Positions 5,037 through 5,887 of a stretch of 5,887 bases of DNA are shown piece by piece (position 1 is the first letter of the stretch; each line of letters opens with the position of its first letter). The translations under genes and the position numbers were made by a program. Source of the stretch: Acidobacteriota bacterium (GTDB lineage Bacteria; Acidobacteriota; JAAYUB01; JAMOQF01); the NCBI GenBank assembly GCA_027040585.1, contig JALULU010000376.1, positions 1 to 5,887 on the forward strand, read 5' to 3'. Below the pieces are notes generated by a model. It was not told the origin of the DNA. It was given only the letters and a program-made list of their open reading frames with translations, and made no database searches.

Positions 5037-5887
5037 AAATCAAAAAAATAATTAAAACCATCGAGAGATTTAAAAACTGCAAAGTTTTACACATTGGAGA
5101 TTTGATTTTAGATCAATTCTTATTTGGAGAAGTTTTGAGAATTTCAAGGGAAGCACCAGTTCTTATATTGAAATATAAGGAAACAATCAACATTCCCGGT
5201 GGTGGGGCAAACTGCCTTAATAACCTGATATCCCTTGGAGCAAAAGTAATTCCAGTTGGAATTGTTGGAGAAGATGAAGAAGGAGAGTGGTTGCTCAATT
5301 ATTTTAAAGACAAAGGGGTCAATATTAAAAATATCTTTAAAGTGAAAGATTATCTAACACCTGTTAAGACAAGAATCTTAGCGGGATCATTTCACTCTTC
5401 AATGAAACAGATGTTAAGAATTGATAAAGAAGATGAGGATGAATTTAATATTAAAACTTTAAAAGAAAAAATATTTAATGTTGTTAAAAGCAATATAAAA
5501 AAGGTAGATGGCGTTGTAATATCAGACTATGGATATGGGATAGGAGACCCTAAATTTCTAAAAGATATAATTACATTCGTCGTAAAAAATGGGAAAAAAA
5601 TAGTGGTTGACAGTAGATTTAAAATAAGAGAATTTAGAAATGTAACCTCTATCACACCTAATATTTCAGAAATTGAAGAAGCCTACGGAAAAGAAATTGG
5701 AAATAATCTCTCAAAAATGGACAAAATTGCCCAAAAAATAATAGACAATCAAAATTTGGAGGCACTGTTAATTACAAGGGGGAGACTTGGCATGAGTCTT
5801 TATGAAAGGGGAGAAAAGCCGTTTCACATACCTGTATTTGGTTCAGACGAAGTTGCAGATGTAACCGGTGCAGGAGATACTGTAATT
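5033..5887 (+). CDS. hldA: D-glycero-D-manno-heptose-7-phosphate kinase (HldA or HldE N-terminal domain), 3' end cut by window
   Basis: PfkB-family kinase that phosphorylates heptose 7-phosphate at C1 to give the substrate of GmhB. I translated 285 codons from ATG 5033 with no stop to the window end. Family signs in order: HIGDLILDQFLFG (20-32), RISREAPVLILK (36-47; compare SRISPEAPVPV in HldE), PGGGANCLNNLISLGA (55-70, PfkB signature 1), VVISDYGYGIG (161-171), ITPNISEIEEAYG (207-219), and DVTGAGDTVI (276-285, signature 2) with catalytic base Asp282. Only a last ~30 residues of the kinase domain would remain; whether a nucleotidyltransferase domain follows, as in bifunctional HldE, cannot be seen. 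The start overlaps the gmhB stop by four bases (ATGA), implying translational coupling. All arginine codons read are AGA or AGG. Confidence 0.92.
   Translation, partial: MKIKKIIKTIERFKNCKVLHIGDLILDQFLFGEVLRISREAPVLILKYKETINIPGGGANCLNNLISLGAKVIPVGIVGEDEEGEWLLNYFKDKGVNIKNIFKVKDYLTPVKTRILAGSFHSSMKQMLRIDKEDEDEFNIKTLKEKIFNVVKSNIKKVDGVVISDYGYGIGDPKFLKDIITFVVKNGKKIVVDSRFKIREFRNVTSITPNISEIEEAYGKEIGNNLSKMDKIAQKIIDNQNLEALLITRGRLGMSLYERGEKPFHIPVFGSDEVADVTGAGDTVI

Noticed and set aside
5113..5298. Minus-strand open frame of 61 codons
   Set aside because: Antisense to the conserved N-terminal part of the heptose-phosphate kinase.

Overview
The window is AT-rich bacterial DNA with tightly packed genes. 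It holds two divergent transcription units around one AT-rich intergenic region (4169-4523). In the genes I translated by hand (cysC, the hldA-like kinase), essentially every arginine codon is AGA or AGG, and the proteins are rich in Lys, Glu and Ile. The ATP sulfurylase carries a Cys-rich zinc-type loop like those of Thermus/Aquifex-type enzymes. Together these suggest a low-GC, possibly thermophilic bacterium, perhaps an uncultivated lineage. The heptose genes favour a cell envelope or S-layer glycan containing glycero-manno-heptose, usually a diderm trait but not exclusively. I cannot name the organism.

Leftward unit (minus strand, transcribed from about 4190 down past base 1): class II (FucA-like) aldolase, a stand-alone PilZ domain protein, sulfate adenylyltransferase (sat), a cytosolic alkaline-phosphatase-superfamily phosphodiesterase, and adenylylsulfate kinase (cysC, cut by the window edge). 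Gaps run from an 8-bp overlap to 69 bp. Sat and CysC together turn sulfate into APS and then PAPS. No APS/PAPS reductase or sulfotransferase is visible here, so whether PAPS feeds sulfation or assimilation cannot be decided. The phosphodiesterase sits between the two PAPS enzymes, with 5 bp and 16 bp spacers, which suggests a job in the same pathway.

Rightward unit (plus strand, from about 4500 past the end): a GmhB-type HAD phosphatase and a PfkB-family heptose-7-phosphate kinase (HldA / HldE domain I), overlapping by ATGA. These are two successive activities of nucleotide-activated heptose synthesis. The kinase is cut by the window end.

Main points for a second look: a C-terminal amphipathic-helix extension on the aldolase that resembles bacterial microcompartment cargo peptides; the phosphodiesterase embedded in the PAPS operon; a PilZ gene placed to link c-di-GMP with sulfate activation; an Asp-to-Asn change in motif IV of the GmhB-like phosphatase; a sharp GC drop at that gene; and short direct and inverted repeats in the divergent intergenic region.
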